Source: Planctomycetaceae bacterium (lineage in GTDB: Bacteria > Planctomycetota > Planctomycetia > Planctomycetales > Planctomycetaceae). Taken from it: a stretch of DNA of 41,384 bases. The stretch spans positions 1 through 41,384 of the forward strand of contig JAIXZD010000209.1 of assembly GCA_027489895.1 (NCBI GenBank). Reading direction: 5' to 3'. Numbering within the stretch: the stretch's first letter is position 1; every line of letters begins with the position of its first letter. Under the pieces are notes generated by a model. It saw only the letters and a program-made list of their open reading frames with translations. It ran no database searches and was not told the origin of the DNA. Made by a program: the position numbers and the translations under genes. Of this stretch, positions 26,284-33,877 are shown piece by piece.

Positions 26284-27378
26284 TTATTGCCCCCCCGCGA
26301 TGATGTTGTGATTCGAAATGTTGTCCGCAATCGTCGTGTGATCACTCGACAGTGGACGCGCCAGCCGCGCGGTGCCCGTCGCATTCGGCTCGCCCACCCC
26401 CAGAATCCCATCCGCCCCAGCCGACATCACCAGCGGCAGCGAAAACGTGGCGATCGTGTGGAAGTCGGTCTCGAACGTGGTCCGTGTGAAGGGTGGAGAC
26501 CCGATGTCCGTCAGCACATTGAGCAGAGCCGTCGGATCATCGAAGTCGCCGTTCAACTGGGCCGCACTCGTGGGAAGATTGCGAAAGATCAGCCCGGCCA
26601 GGCTCGCATTGATGTCTGTGTGGACCGTGTCATCTCCATCATCGCCAGCCGGCTTTACCAGACCCGTCGGCCAGCGGTAGAACCGCAGGGGCTGCTGCCA
26701 GCCGTCGGTGAATTCCGAGAATCCGTTGTTGTTGGAGTCGACCACATCCGTCGTCGAAAACGCGTCGGCTCCCGGAGGGTCATATCCAGGAACCGAGGAC
26801 TTCGTCAGGACGAAGTACAAGACCTCCGAACTCTCCGCAACACGCCCCTTTTCCCACTGCTCTTCCGTTTCGAGATTCAGCCGTCCCGCCGGCGCGGTCC
26901 ACGGAAACGACGAGGGCTTCGTCGCAGGGTAGATCGGCAAGCTGGAGACGCCCGCCTCCACATGCAGGCTCGAAGCAAATGCTTCATCCCACGTCTGTGG
27001 CAGATAAAAGCGGGCCAATGCTTTCTTGGTGATCACGGCCGCCTCACGATTTCGCGCGGCGTTGCCCACATACGCGATCGGCGTGACTCCGAGGCCCGGC
27101 ATCACGTTTGCCGACCGTCCCGGATTGGCTCGCGACGAGGCCAGCCGCTCCAGCGCCTGCGTTCGCGTTTTGAGCTGGGTATGCACCTTCGTCACCACGG
27201 TCTGCGTCGCCGCCCGCCGTGCCGTCGAGATCAGCCCACCGACAACCCGCAGTGTGAGCGCCGCCAGCACTCCGATGATGGCGATGACAATCAGCAGTTC
27301 GATCAGCGTGAACCCGCGGCGAGCGCTGGTCCGCAGGCCAGGCTGGCCTCGCCGAGAGTGGTGGGTGTTCAGTTTCAT
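26284..27378 (-). CDS. Second GspG/PilA-like prepilin-type protein (364 residues)
   Basis: From ATG 27378 the leader RRG is followed by FTLIELLIVIAIIGVLAALTLRVVGGLISTARRAATQTVVTKVHTQLKTRTQAL, a strong type IV prepilin/pseudopilin start with Glu at +5. The later part contains DSNNNGFSEFTDGWQQPLRFYRWP, resembling the conserved C-terminal region (DxxxxDxWGxPL) of GspG-like subunits. GGAG lies 7 nt before this ATG; the frame is open to 27579 but the first 67 codons show no similarity. It probably adds a second long pilin or a minor subunit to the filament. Confidence 0.78.
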   Translation of the reverse strand: MKLNTHHSRRGQPGLRTSARRGFTLIELLIVIAIIGVLAALTLRVVGGLISTARRAATQTVVTKVHTQLKTRTQALERLASSRANPGRSANVMPGLGVTPIAYVGNAARNREAAVITKKALARFYLPQTWDEAFASSLHVEAGVSSLPIYPATKPSSFPWTAPAGRLNLETEEQWEKGRVAESSEVLYFVLTKSSVPGYDPPGADAFSTTDVVDSNNNGFSEFTDGWQQPLRFYRWPTGLVKPAGDDGDDTVHTDINASLAGLIFRNLPTSAAQLNGDFDDPTALLNVLTDIGSPPFTRTTFETDFHTIATFSLPLVMSAGADGILGVGEPNATGTARLARPLSSDHTTIADNISNHNIIAGGQ

Positions 27379-27607
27379 CTGGTTTCTCCGCCCCTGCCCG
27401 AGCTGTTCCTGCCGCCCGTGTTCGTTCCCGCCGTGTTCGATTCGTGGCCTGACGGCTGTCCCTCGGGAGAGCCGCATGGCGGTCATCCCACCCGAGTTTC
27501 TTGCGCATCCCGACCCCCGGACGGTGGCCCACCCGTCCCAAACAGGCATTTTTCGCTGAGAAATCACCCGTCCCCGCATTGCGCGGCCCGGTCGATCCCA
27601 ACGCCTG

Positions 27608-28591
27608 TTATCGCTTCAACCGACCCCCATGGAAGTTGGTCAGGTTGTCGTAGTCGCCCACATCCGCCAGCCACGACAGCGGCTTGTCAGGATTGAACAC
27701 ACCACCTTTCCCGTAAAACCCGTCCACCCCGGGAGAGATGATCTGGAACGTTTGCGGCTTGTGGGCCGGGTAAGCCGAGGAGAACGTCGCTCCTACCCCC
27801 GGAGCATTCGGCGTCGCCGTGCTGCTCGTGGGGTTAAACACCCGGTAGACATCGACGAACGTGCCGTCGATCGCGGTTGTCAACGTCTGGTAGCCGCGAC
27901 CTTCCCGCGAGCTGAAGTAGAGGTACGGCTTGGTCTGCCCCGGAAGATTGTCGCGATACTCGCGCCAGCCCCACACCGCGTTCCCCGCCCCGCTCCCCGT
28001 ACTGAAATTGCTGTCCAGGTCAACATACCGGGCGGGATCGAACTCGAAGAACGGCCCCTCCCGAGATGCCGCTGTCGACGCCGACAGAAACGGGCGAGCC
28101 GGATTCTTCGCAAACCCCTCGGCCGCACCCGTCGAGCGATTCACCACCCCACCCAGGAAGAAGACTAGCGCCTCACCCGCATTCAGGCGAATCTCATCAT
28201 CGGCGTCGCCATCGCCGGTCAGGTCGCGATTGAAGTTGGTCGCATGGTGGGCCGTCGTAAAATCGTACTGCGGCCAGATCCGCCGAATGAGTGCCCGGCT
28301 CTCCGTATCGCCCGTCCATCCGGCCGGCGCTTCATAGATGATGACCCGACTGGGAGGCTCAATCCCATAGACCGCCTTGAACGCAGTCACTGCTGATTCG
28401 AGTTGCTTGATCTCGTTGATTACGGCGGCATCACGGGCCGTGCTGAACGCGCCCAGCAGGGCCGGGGCGATCATCGCCACCAGCATCCCGATGATCACCA
28501 CGACGATGAGCAGTTCGATCAGCGTCAGCCCGCCACGGCGTTGGCCGCGGGCGGGTGGAACTGCGCCAGTGGCTGGCGATGTCGTTTGCAT
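27608..28591 (-). CDS. GspG-like prepilin-type protein (327 residues)
   Basis: The leader ends RRGG and the mature part begins LTLIELLIVVVIIGMLVAMIAPALLGAFSTARDAAVINEIKQLESAVTAFKAVYG, close to GspG. Glu is at +5. DLTGDGDADDE (about residues 125-135) could be a calcium loop. The body is longer than GspG (about 140 residues) by about 190. It follows the GspF-like gene by 133 nt and GGGAGA lies 7 nt before its ATG. It heads the run of six prepilin-type genes. Confidence 0.8.
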   Translation of the reverse strand: MQTTSPATGAVPPARGQRRGGLTLIELLIVVVIIGMLVAMIAPALLGAFSTARDAAVINEIKQLESAVTAFKAVYGIEPPSRVIIYEAPAGWTGDTESRALIRRIWPQYDFTTAHHATNFNRDLTGDGDADDEIRLNAGEALVFFLGGVVNRSTGAAEGFAKNPARPFLSASTAASREGPFFEFDPARYVDLDSNFSTGSGAGNAVWGWREYRDNLPGQTKPYLYFSSREGRGYQTLTTAIDGTFVDVYRVFNPTSSTATPNAPGVGATFSSAYPAHKPQTFQIISPGVDGFYGKGGVFNPDKPLSWLADVGDYDNLTNFHGGRLKR

Positions 28592-28724
28592 TTGCGCTCT
28601 CCCTTGCCTTCTGACTCGTGATGACCTTGGGATGTCCCTTAGCCCGACTGGACGTTTTCAGGGAATTCGAGCTCACCGGGCCGGCGTCCGTTCCCGGCCA
28701 GGTGAGTTCATGTTTATTCGTCGG

Positions 28725-29981
28725 TTACGACAGGTCGTTCAGCAGCTTGACCAGCGGCATGAACAGGGCGATCACGATGAACCCCACGATCAGCCCCAGC
28801 ACGACCACCATGATCGGCTCGAGCATGCTCACCAACCCGTCCACGAGCACGGCGACTTCTTCGTCGTACACGTCCGCCACCTTGTAGAGCATGTTGTCGA
28901 GTGCCCCGGTCTCTTCACCGACCTCGACCATGTTGACCACCATGTCGTCGACGATCTTCGCCTCCTTGAGGGGGATGGCCATGGGCTCCCCTTCGCGGAT
29001 CGCGCTATAGATGTTCTGGAACGCCTTGTAGAAGACGGTGTTCCCGGCCGTATCTCGCACAATCGAGAGCGATTCCAGGATCGGCACCCCCGAGGCGATC
29101 AGGGTTCCCAGCGTTCTCGTCATTCGGGCCACGATCCCCTTTTGTAAGATCTTTCCTAACAGGGGGATGCGTAACGAGAGCCAGTCGACGACGAAGGCCC
29201 CCGTCTTGTTCTTTTTGATCAGTTTGATCGACAGCCAGATGGAGAGCGGAATCAGCGGGCCGAGGTAGAAGTAGTTCACCACGACGTCCGATGTCCAAAT
29301 CAGGGCGACGGTCATCGGTGGCAGCTCGACCCCGAACCCTTCGAAGATCTTTTTGAACTTCGGAATGATGTAGTACATGATGAAGCCGACGATCCCCGTG
29401 GCGACGGTGATGACCGCCGCCGGGTAGATCATGGCACCTTGAATCTTCCGCTTCAGGCTCTGAGCCCGTTCCTTGAACTCGGCCAGACGCTGGAGAATGA
29501 CTTCCAACGCCCCCCCGGCCTCGCCCGCCTTCACCATGTTGACGTAGAGGTTGTCGAAGCACTTGGGCTGCTTGCCCATCGCTTCCGACAGCGTCGAGCC
29601 CGACTCGACGTCATCAATGACATCGATCAGCGTGTTTTTCAGTGCGCCAGGCTTGGCTTGGCCTTCGAGAATTCGCAGGCTGCGAAGAATCGGCAGGCCG
29701 GCATCCTGCAGCGTGGAGAGCTGCCGGGTGAAGGTACAGAGTGTCTTGGCGTTCACGCCGCCAAACGCGAACGTCTTCTTTTTCTTCTGGTTGGCGGCCC
29801 CCTTTTTCTTCTTGGGGTCTTTGCCCTTGTCCTTCTTCCCCCGGCCTTTCTCGACGATGCGCGTCGGGAAGTAGCCCTTCTGACGGATGAGGGTCTGCGC
29901 TTCCTGTTCCGAACCGGCTTCGATGGTGTCCTTCACCTCGGCCCCGGCATTGTCCATCGCTTCAAATGCATAAACCGGCAT
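28725..29981 (-). CDS. PilC/GspF-family inner-membrane platform protein
   Basis: A 418-residue protein of the T4P/T2SS platform family. An N-terminal lysine-rich linker (KGRGKKDKGKDPKKKKGAANQKKKK, about residues 45-70) precedes two T2SSF domains: FTRQLSTLQDAGLPILRSLRILEGQAKPG... (about 84-205) and MTRTLGTLIASGVPILESLSIVRDTAGN... (about 288-405). Membrane helices flank each (about 190-215, 240-260, 385-412). The GEETGALDNML of domain 2 is highly conserved in the family. It should connect the PilB-like motor to the pilin filament. GGAG is 6 nt before the ATG. Confidence 0.94.
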   Translation of the reverse strand: MPVYAFEAMDNAGAEVKDTIEAGSEQEAQTLIRQKGYFPTRIVEKGRGKKDKGKDPKKKKGAANQKKKKTFAFGGVNAKTLCTFTRQLSTLQDAGLPILRSLRILEGQAKPGALKNTLIDVIDDVESGSTLSEAMGKQPKCFDNLYVNMVKAGEAGGALEVILQRLAEFKERAQSLKRKIQGAMIYPAAVITVATGIVGFIMYYIIPKFKKIFEGFGVELPPMTVALIWTSDVVVNYFYLGPLIPLSIWLSIKLIKKNKTGAFVVDWLSLRIPLLGKILQKGIVARMTRTLGTLIASGVPILESLSIVRDTAGNTVFYKAFQNIYSAIREGEPMAIPLKEAKIVDDMVVNMVEVGEETGALDNMLYKVADVYDEEVAVLVDGLVSMLEPIMVVVLGLIVGFIVIALFMPLVKLLNDLS

Positions 29982-30359
29982 GGCTTACTCCGTCCCGAAT
30001 GCCCGCGTCCTGTTTATCCCGCGTCTGTCCTGCACTGAGTTCAACTCAGATCCGCTCAACTCACAGCCGCTCTTTTCTGAGACCAGCTCTGGGTTTCACC
30101 TGATCCGGACCAAACTGGCCCCGAACCAAACTGGCCCGGACCCGAATCGGTTCGGAGTCTAACGCTCTCCGTGCTCACCTGCGCAACGTTAATCAAACTC
30201 TCATATCAGTTAATCAAACTCACACATTGGGCCAGGCCCGACATCGTTCTCGCCCCGACTTCGTTCTCTCCGGGTGCCGTTGTGTCGAATTGCTGACGGG
30301 ATTTCTCGCGAGCGCGAATCGCTGTCCCTTTTTCCCTTGGCCTTGCGGGCACCGCCGCG
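29982..30359. other. Gene-free region with two direct-repeat pairs
   Basis: This gap between the PilB-like and PilC-like genes (both minus strand) is far longer than the others in the cluster. No ORF here looks real. It holds GTTAATCAAACTC at 30188-30200 and again at 30209-30221 (21 bp apart), and ACCAAACTGGCCC at 30109-30121 and 30125-30137 (16 bp apart). An internal promoter for the PilC-to-GspK run is plausible here. Confidence 0.6.
30188..30221. promoter_or_regulatory. Direct repeat pair GTTAATCAAACTC, candidate operator
   Basis: Two identical 13-bp copies spaced 21 bp start to start, about two turns of DNA helix, sit 207-240 nt upstream of the PilC-like ATG. They are AT-rich in a GC-rich setting. 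This spacing fits a regulator bound as two units on one face of the DNA, but the regulator is unknown. Confidence 0.45.
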
Positions 30360-32066
30360 TTAATCGCCGCCGTCCAGAATGGTTTCCCGCACGACTTCGT
30401 CGATCGTCGTCACCCCGTCGAAGATCAGCTTGAGGCCCGATTCGCGCAGCGTCGTCATCCCCTGGCTGCGGGCCACGTTGCGGATGTCGTCGACCGACGC
30501 GTTCTCGCCGATCAGGTCGCGAATGTCGTCCGTCACGTCGAGCAGTTCATAGATTCCACAGCGGCCCTTGTACCCGGTGTTGCTGCACCGCTGGCAGCCG
30601 CGGCCGTAGTAGAACTTGTATTTTCGTGCCTGGGCGAGCGGCAGTTGCAATTCCATCAGCAGTTCATCGCTAGGCTCGAACTGCGTCCGGCATTCGGTGC
30701 AGATCTTCCGCACCAGTCGCTGCGCGAGAATCGCCTCGACCGTTGCGGTGATCAAGAACGGCTGAACCCCCATGTCCCGCAACCGCGTGATCGCACTTGG
30801 CGCGTCGTTTGTGTGCAGCGTGCTGAACACCAGGTGTCCCGTCAGGGCCGCCTGAATTGCGATCTCGGCGGTTTCCTTGTCGCGAATCTCGCCCACGAGC
30901 ACCGTGTCCGGGTCGTGACGGAGAATCGCGCGGAGGGCACTGGCGAACGTGACTCCAATTTCGTGGTTGATTGGCACCTGCAGCAGCCCGTCGATGTCGT
31001 ATTCGATCGGGTCTTCCGTGGTGATGATCTTGACCGTGATTTCGTTCAGCTCGTTGAGGGCCGAGTAGAGCGTCGTCGTCTTGCCCGAGCCGGTGGGACC
31101 GGTCACCAGCACAATGCCGTTGGGCCGACGGATCATCGACCGGAACTTGTTGAGGATGTTGGGCGCCATCCCGATCTTCGTCAGGTCGAGCTGAACCACC
31201 GTGCGGTCCAGCACTCGCATGACGACCGACTCGCCGAACAGCGTGGGCAGCACGCTCACCCGCAAGTCGACCGAGTGCCCCCCGACCGTCAGTTCGATGC
31301 GTCCGTCCTGCGGCATGCGGCGTTCGGCAATGTCGAGATTCGACATGACCTTGATTCGGGTGATCAGCGCATTCGCCAGATGCCGGGGCGGCGGCACCAT
31401 CTCGTACAGCATTCCGTCCGCTTTCACGCGGATTTTGAACTCGTCTTCAAACGGCTCGAAGTGAATGTCGCTCGCCTGGTCCTTGATCGCCAGCAGGAGC
31501 ACCATGTTGAGCAGTTTGCGAATCGGGGCGGCGTCGGCCATTTCCTCGACGTTCCCGAGGTCGTAGCCACGCGAGTTCTCGTTCAGCTCCTCGTCGTCTT
31601 CCAACTCGCCGATGACGTCTTCAATGCTTTCCTGACGGCCGGCGTAAAACCGCTCCATCGCCGCCTGGATATGAACTTCACTGGAAATCGCACCCCGCAC
31701 CTCGACACCCAGAAAATTCCGGAGGTCATCGAGCGCCGCGAGGTTCTGCGGGTCGGCCATCGCCACGGTGAGCACATCGTTCTTCAGCGACACCGGCATG
31801 ATCTTGTAGACGCTCGCCATCGTCTCGGGAACGAGTTCGAGCACCTTGGGCTGAATCGTGGTTTCCGGCAGGTTGATCACCTGCATGCCCCACTGCTCAG
31901 CCAGAGCCTCCATCACCTGCGCTTCGGTGACCAGCCCCATTCGGCCCGCGACCTTGCCGATGACCTCGCCGGGGGACTGCTTCTGCTCTTCGAGCACGTC
32001 CCACAACTGGTCCTCGGTGAGATACCCGAGGTCAACCAGAATCTGACCTAGCTTGCGGCGAGCCAT
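30360..32066 (-). CDS. PilB/GspE-family assembly ATPase 1
   Basis: A 568-residue extension ATPase of type IV pilus/type II secretion. The N-terminal MshEN (T2SSE_N) domain runs to about 160 (RRKLGQILVDLGYLTEDQL...). The motor domain carries Walker A GPTGSGKT (323-330), the Asp box TTEDPIEY (349-356), Walker B VLVGEIRD (389-396), the His box LHTNDAP (417-423) and a zinc-binding CTEC...CQRC (456/459 and 491/494). It should drive filament extension with the PilC-like protein downstream. The start is certain from homology, yet the bases just before the ATG are CACCTCCT, the complement of a Shine-Dalgarno sequence. Confidence 0.95.
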   Translation of the reverse strand: MARRKLGQILVDLGYLTEDQLWDVLEEQKQSPGEVIGKVAGRMGLVTEAQVMEALAEQWGMQVINLPETTIQPKVLELVPETMASVYKIMPVSLKNDVLTVAMADPQNLAALDDLRNFLGVEVRGAISSEVHIQAAMERFYAGRQESIEDVIGELEDDEELNENSRGYDLGNVEEMADAAPIRKLLNMVLLLAIKDQASDIHFEPFEDEFKIRVKADGMLYEMVPPPRHLANALITRIKVMSNLDIAERRMPQDGRIELTVGGHSVDLRVSVLPTLFGESVVMRVLDRTVVQLDLTKIGMAPNILNKFRSMIRRPNGIVLVTGPTGSGKTTTLYSALNELNEITVKIITTEDPIEYDIDGLLQVPINHEIGVTFASALRAILRHDPDTVLVGEIRDKETAEIAIQAALTGHLVFSTLHTNDAPSAITRLRDMGVQPFLITATVEAILAQRLVRKICTECRTQFEPSDELLMELQLPLAQARKYKFYYGRGCQRCSNTGYKGRCGIYELLDVTDDIRDLIGENASVDDIRNVARSQGMTTLRESGLKLIFDGVTTIDEVVRETILDGGD

Positions 32067-32215
32067 AGGAGGTGTGGTGCAATAAACAGGCGTGAGACGT
32101 AATTGGAACGTGCAAAATCAATCGGACAGGACAAATGTCCCAATGATTCAATGCCTAAGGCCTAAAGATTCACCTGTCGGTCTTTAGTCATTAGTCATTT
32201 GGACATTAGTCATTC
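32067..32215. repeat. Intergenic gap with three TTAGTCATT copies
   Basis: Between pilT and the PilB-like gene 1. TTAGTCATT occurs at 32184-32192, 32191-32199 (overlapping) and 32206-32214, right after the pilT stop. GGACAAATGTCC at 32129-32140 is nearly self-complementary. The role is unknown; it may be an AT-rich transcript spacer. Confidence 0.45.
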
Positions 32216-33322
32216 TCACTCATCGTCTTCTTTTTCTTCGTCATCGAAGATCCCCTTCTTCGCGTTGGCGATCCGCGCCCGCAGTTCCCCGGGGTTATTC
32301 GACTTGATACAGACCGGGCCTTCGTCGCAGAGGCCGTTCTTCCAGAGGTTGAACAGTGCGTCGTCGAGCAACTGCATCCCGAATTTCTTCCCCGTCTGAA
32401 TCGAAGACGGAATACGGTAGGTTTTGTTTTCGCGAATCAGGTTGGCGATAGCCGAGGTGATCACGAGCATCTCGTACGCGGCCACCACCCCCTTCGGTTT
32501 CTTGGGCAGCAGCGCCTGGCTGAGCACCCCGAGAATCGCCGTCGAGAGCTGTGTCCGAATCTGTTCCTGCTGACTGGTGGGGAACACGTCGATGATTCGG
32601 TTGACCGTCCCTTCGGCCCCCGTCGTGTGCAGCGTGCCGAACACCACGTGGCCCGTTTCGGCCGCCGAAATCGCCGACTGAATCGTTTCCAGGTCGCGCA
32701 TTTCACCGACGAGGATGACGTCGGGGTCCATTCGCAGGGCACGTCGCAAGGCTTCCGCGAAGCTCGGCACGTCGACGCCGATTTCGCGCTGATTCATCGT
32801 GCACTTCTTGTGCTTGTGGTAGTACTCGATCGGGTCTTCCAGCGTGATGATGTGGTGGTCCACATTGTCGTTCAGCCAGTTGATCATCGAGGCGAGACTG
32901 GTCGTCTTGCCCGAACCCGTCGGGCCCGTCACCAGCAGCAGGCCGCGGGGACGGAGAATCAATTCGCGAATGACCGGAGGCAGGCCGAGCTGCTCAAACG
33001 TGAGGAACTCGCTGGGGATTCGCCGCAGCACCATGCCGACATAGCCACGCTGTTTGAACACGGCCACGCGGAACCGCGCAGCATCGCCAAATGCGAACCC
33101 GAAGTCGGTCCCCCCGCGTTCCTGCAGCTCCTGTTGATTCCGCTCCGGCGTAATACTTTTCATTAGCCCGATGCAGTCTTCCCCTTCGAGCGACTTTGTC
33201 TCCAGGCGGACCATGTGACCACCCACACGCACCACGGGGGGTTGCCCCTGGGTGATGTGCAAGTCACTCACCTTCTGGTTGACCACCGTCTGCAGGAGTT
33301 TGTCGATCTGAACGGACGACAT
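32216..33322 (-). CDS. pilT: PilT-family twitching/retraction ATPase
   Basis: A 368-residue retraction ATPase of type IV pili. It starts MSSVQIDKLLQTVVNQKVSDLHITQGQPP, as PilT does. Walker A is GPTGSGKT (133-140), the Asp box ITLEDPIEY (159-167), Walker B VILVGEMRD (202-210) and the His box LHTTGA (231-236). The C-terminal AIRNLIRE motif that marks PilT is AIANLIRE here (291-298), with Ala at the Arg position. The tail is acidic (DDEEKEDDE). From 33322 AGGGAAG lies about 8 nt upstream; the frame is open to 33400 but the extra residues are unlike PilT. It implies retractable filaments. Confidence 0.94.
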   Translation of the reverse strand: MSSVQIDKLLQTVVNQKVSDLHITQGQPPVVRVGGHMVRLETKSLEGEDCIGLMKSITPERNQQELQERGGTDFGFAFGDAARFRVAVFKQRGYVGMVLRRIPSEFLTFEQLGLPPVIRELILRPRGLLLVTGPTGSGKTTSLASMINWLNDNVDHHIITLEDPIEYYHKHKKCTMNQREIGVDVPSFAEALRRALRMDPDVILVGEMRDLETIQSAISAAETGHVVFGTLHTTGAEGTVNRIIDVFPTSQQEQIRTQLSTAILGVLSQALLPKKPKGVVAAYEMLVITSAIANLIRENKTYRIPSSIQTGKKFGMQLLDDALFNLWKNGLCDEGPVCIKSNNPGELRARIANAKKGIFDDEEKEDDE

Positions 33323-33877
33323 CTTCTGACTTCCCTGTGCGAGATTACGCCGCGCATAAATTGCGCAGCTCAAGACGTCCCGGAGGCCATGTCCTGGCAA
33401 CCGGGATCTGATGGAAGAGAAGCCTGGCCGTCTGGGTGGGCTGCCGAAGCGTCTTTCCGAATCGCATCTGTCTCGGTTGTGGCGAACGCCACGCGATAGA
33501 TCACCGCGACAAAGGCATTATCCCGGCCGAACTCTCAAAGCACAAATCCGCATCGAGAATTCATGAAGGTCGAAACTCGCGGATGGCCATCAACTTGCGC
33601 GAACAGACCGCCAATTGGACAGGGGCTGACCACCCTGCCTCCCCTTTTGGCGGAATCCGCCGGCCAGCGCAAAACAGCACAGACACCCCCGCAAAATGCC
33701 GCATTCGCCCGACAGGGATTGCCTGGACAAATTCGACACGGGCCCTGCAATGCCCTCGTGAATGATGCGATATCGGCACAGTTGAAGCGGCTGCTGATAT
33801 CGGCGCCGAACAGAAACTGACGCCAGAACGACACGCCTTGCCGGTGGCAGATCATTCGGGTGACAGCGACGATCCCA
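33323..33877. other. Gene-free region inside the ATPase cluster
   Basis: This 555-nt stretch between ATPase 2 and pilT has several short reading frames but none with similarity I recognise, and their amino acid make-up is Arg/Pro/Cys-rich, as in non-coding GC-rich DNA. It holds GATATCGGC twice (33769-33777, 33796-33804) near the ATPase 2 end. A pilT promoter is expected here; no clear -35/-10 or sigma-54 element was seen. Confidence 0.55.

Noticed and set aside
32067-32074. AGGAGGTG on the plus strand as a ribosome-binding site
   Set aside because: It is a perfect Shine-Dalgarno sequence, but no plus-strand reading frame with a plausible product starts within reach.
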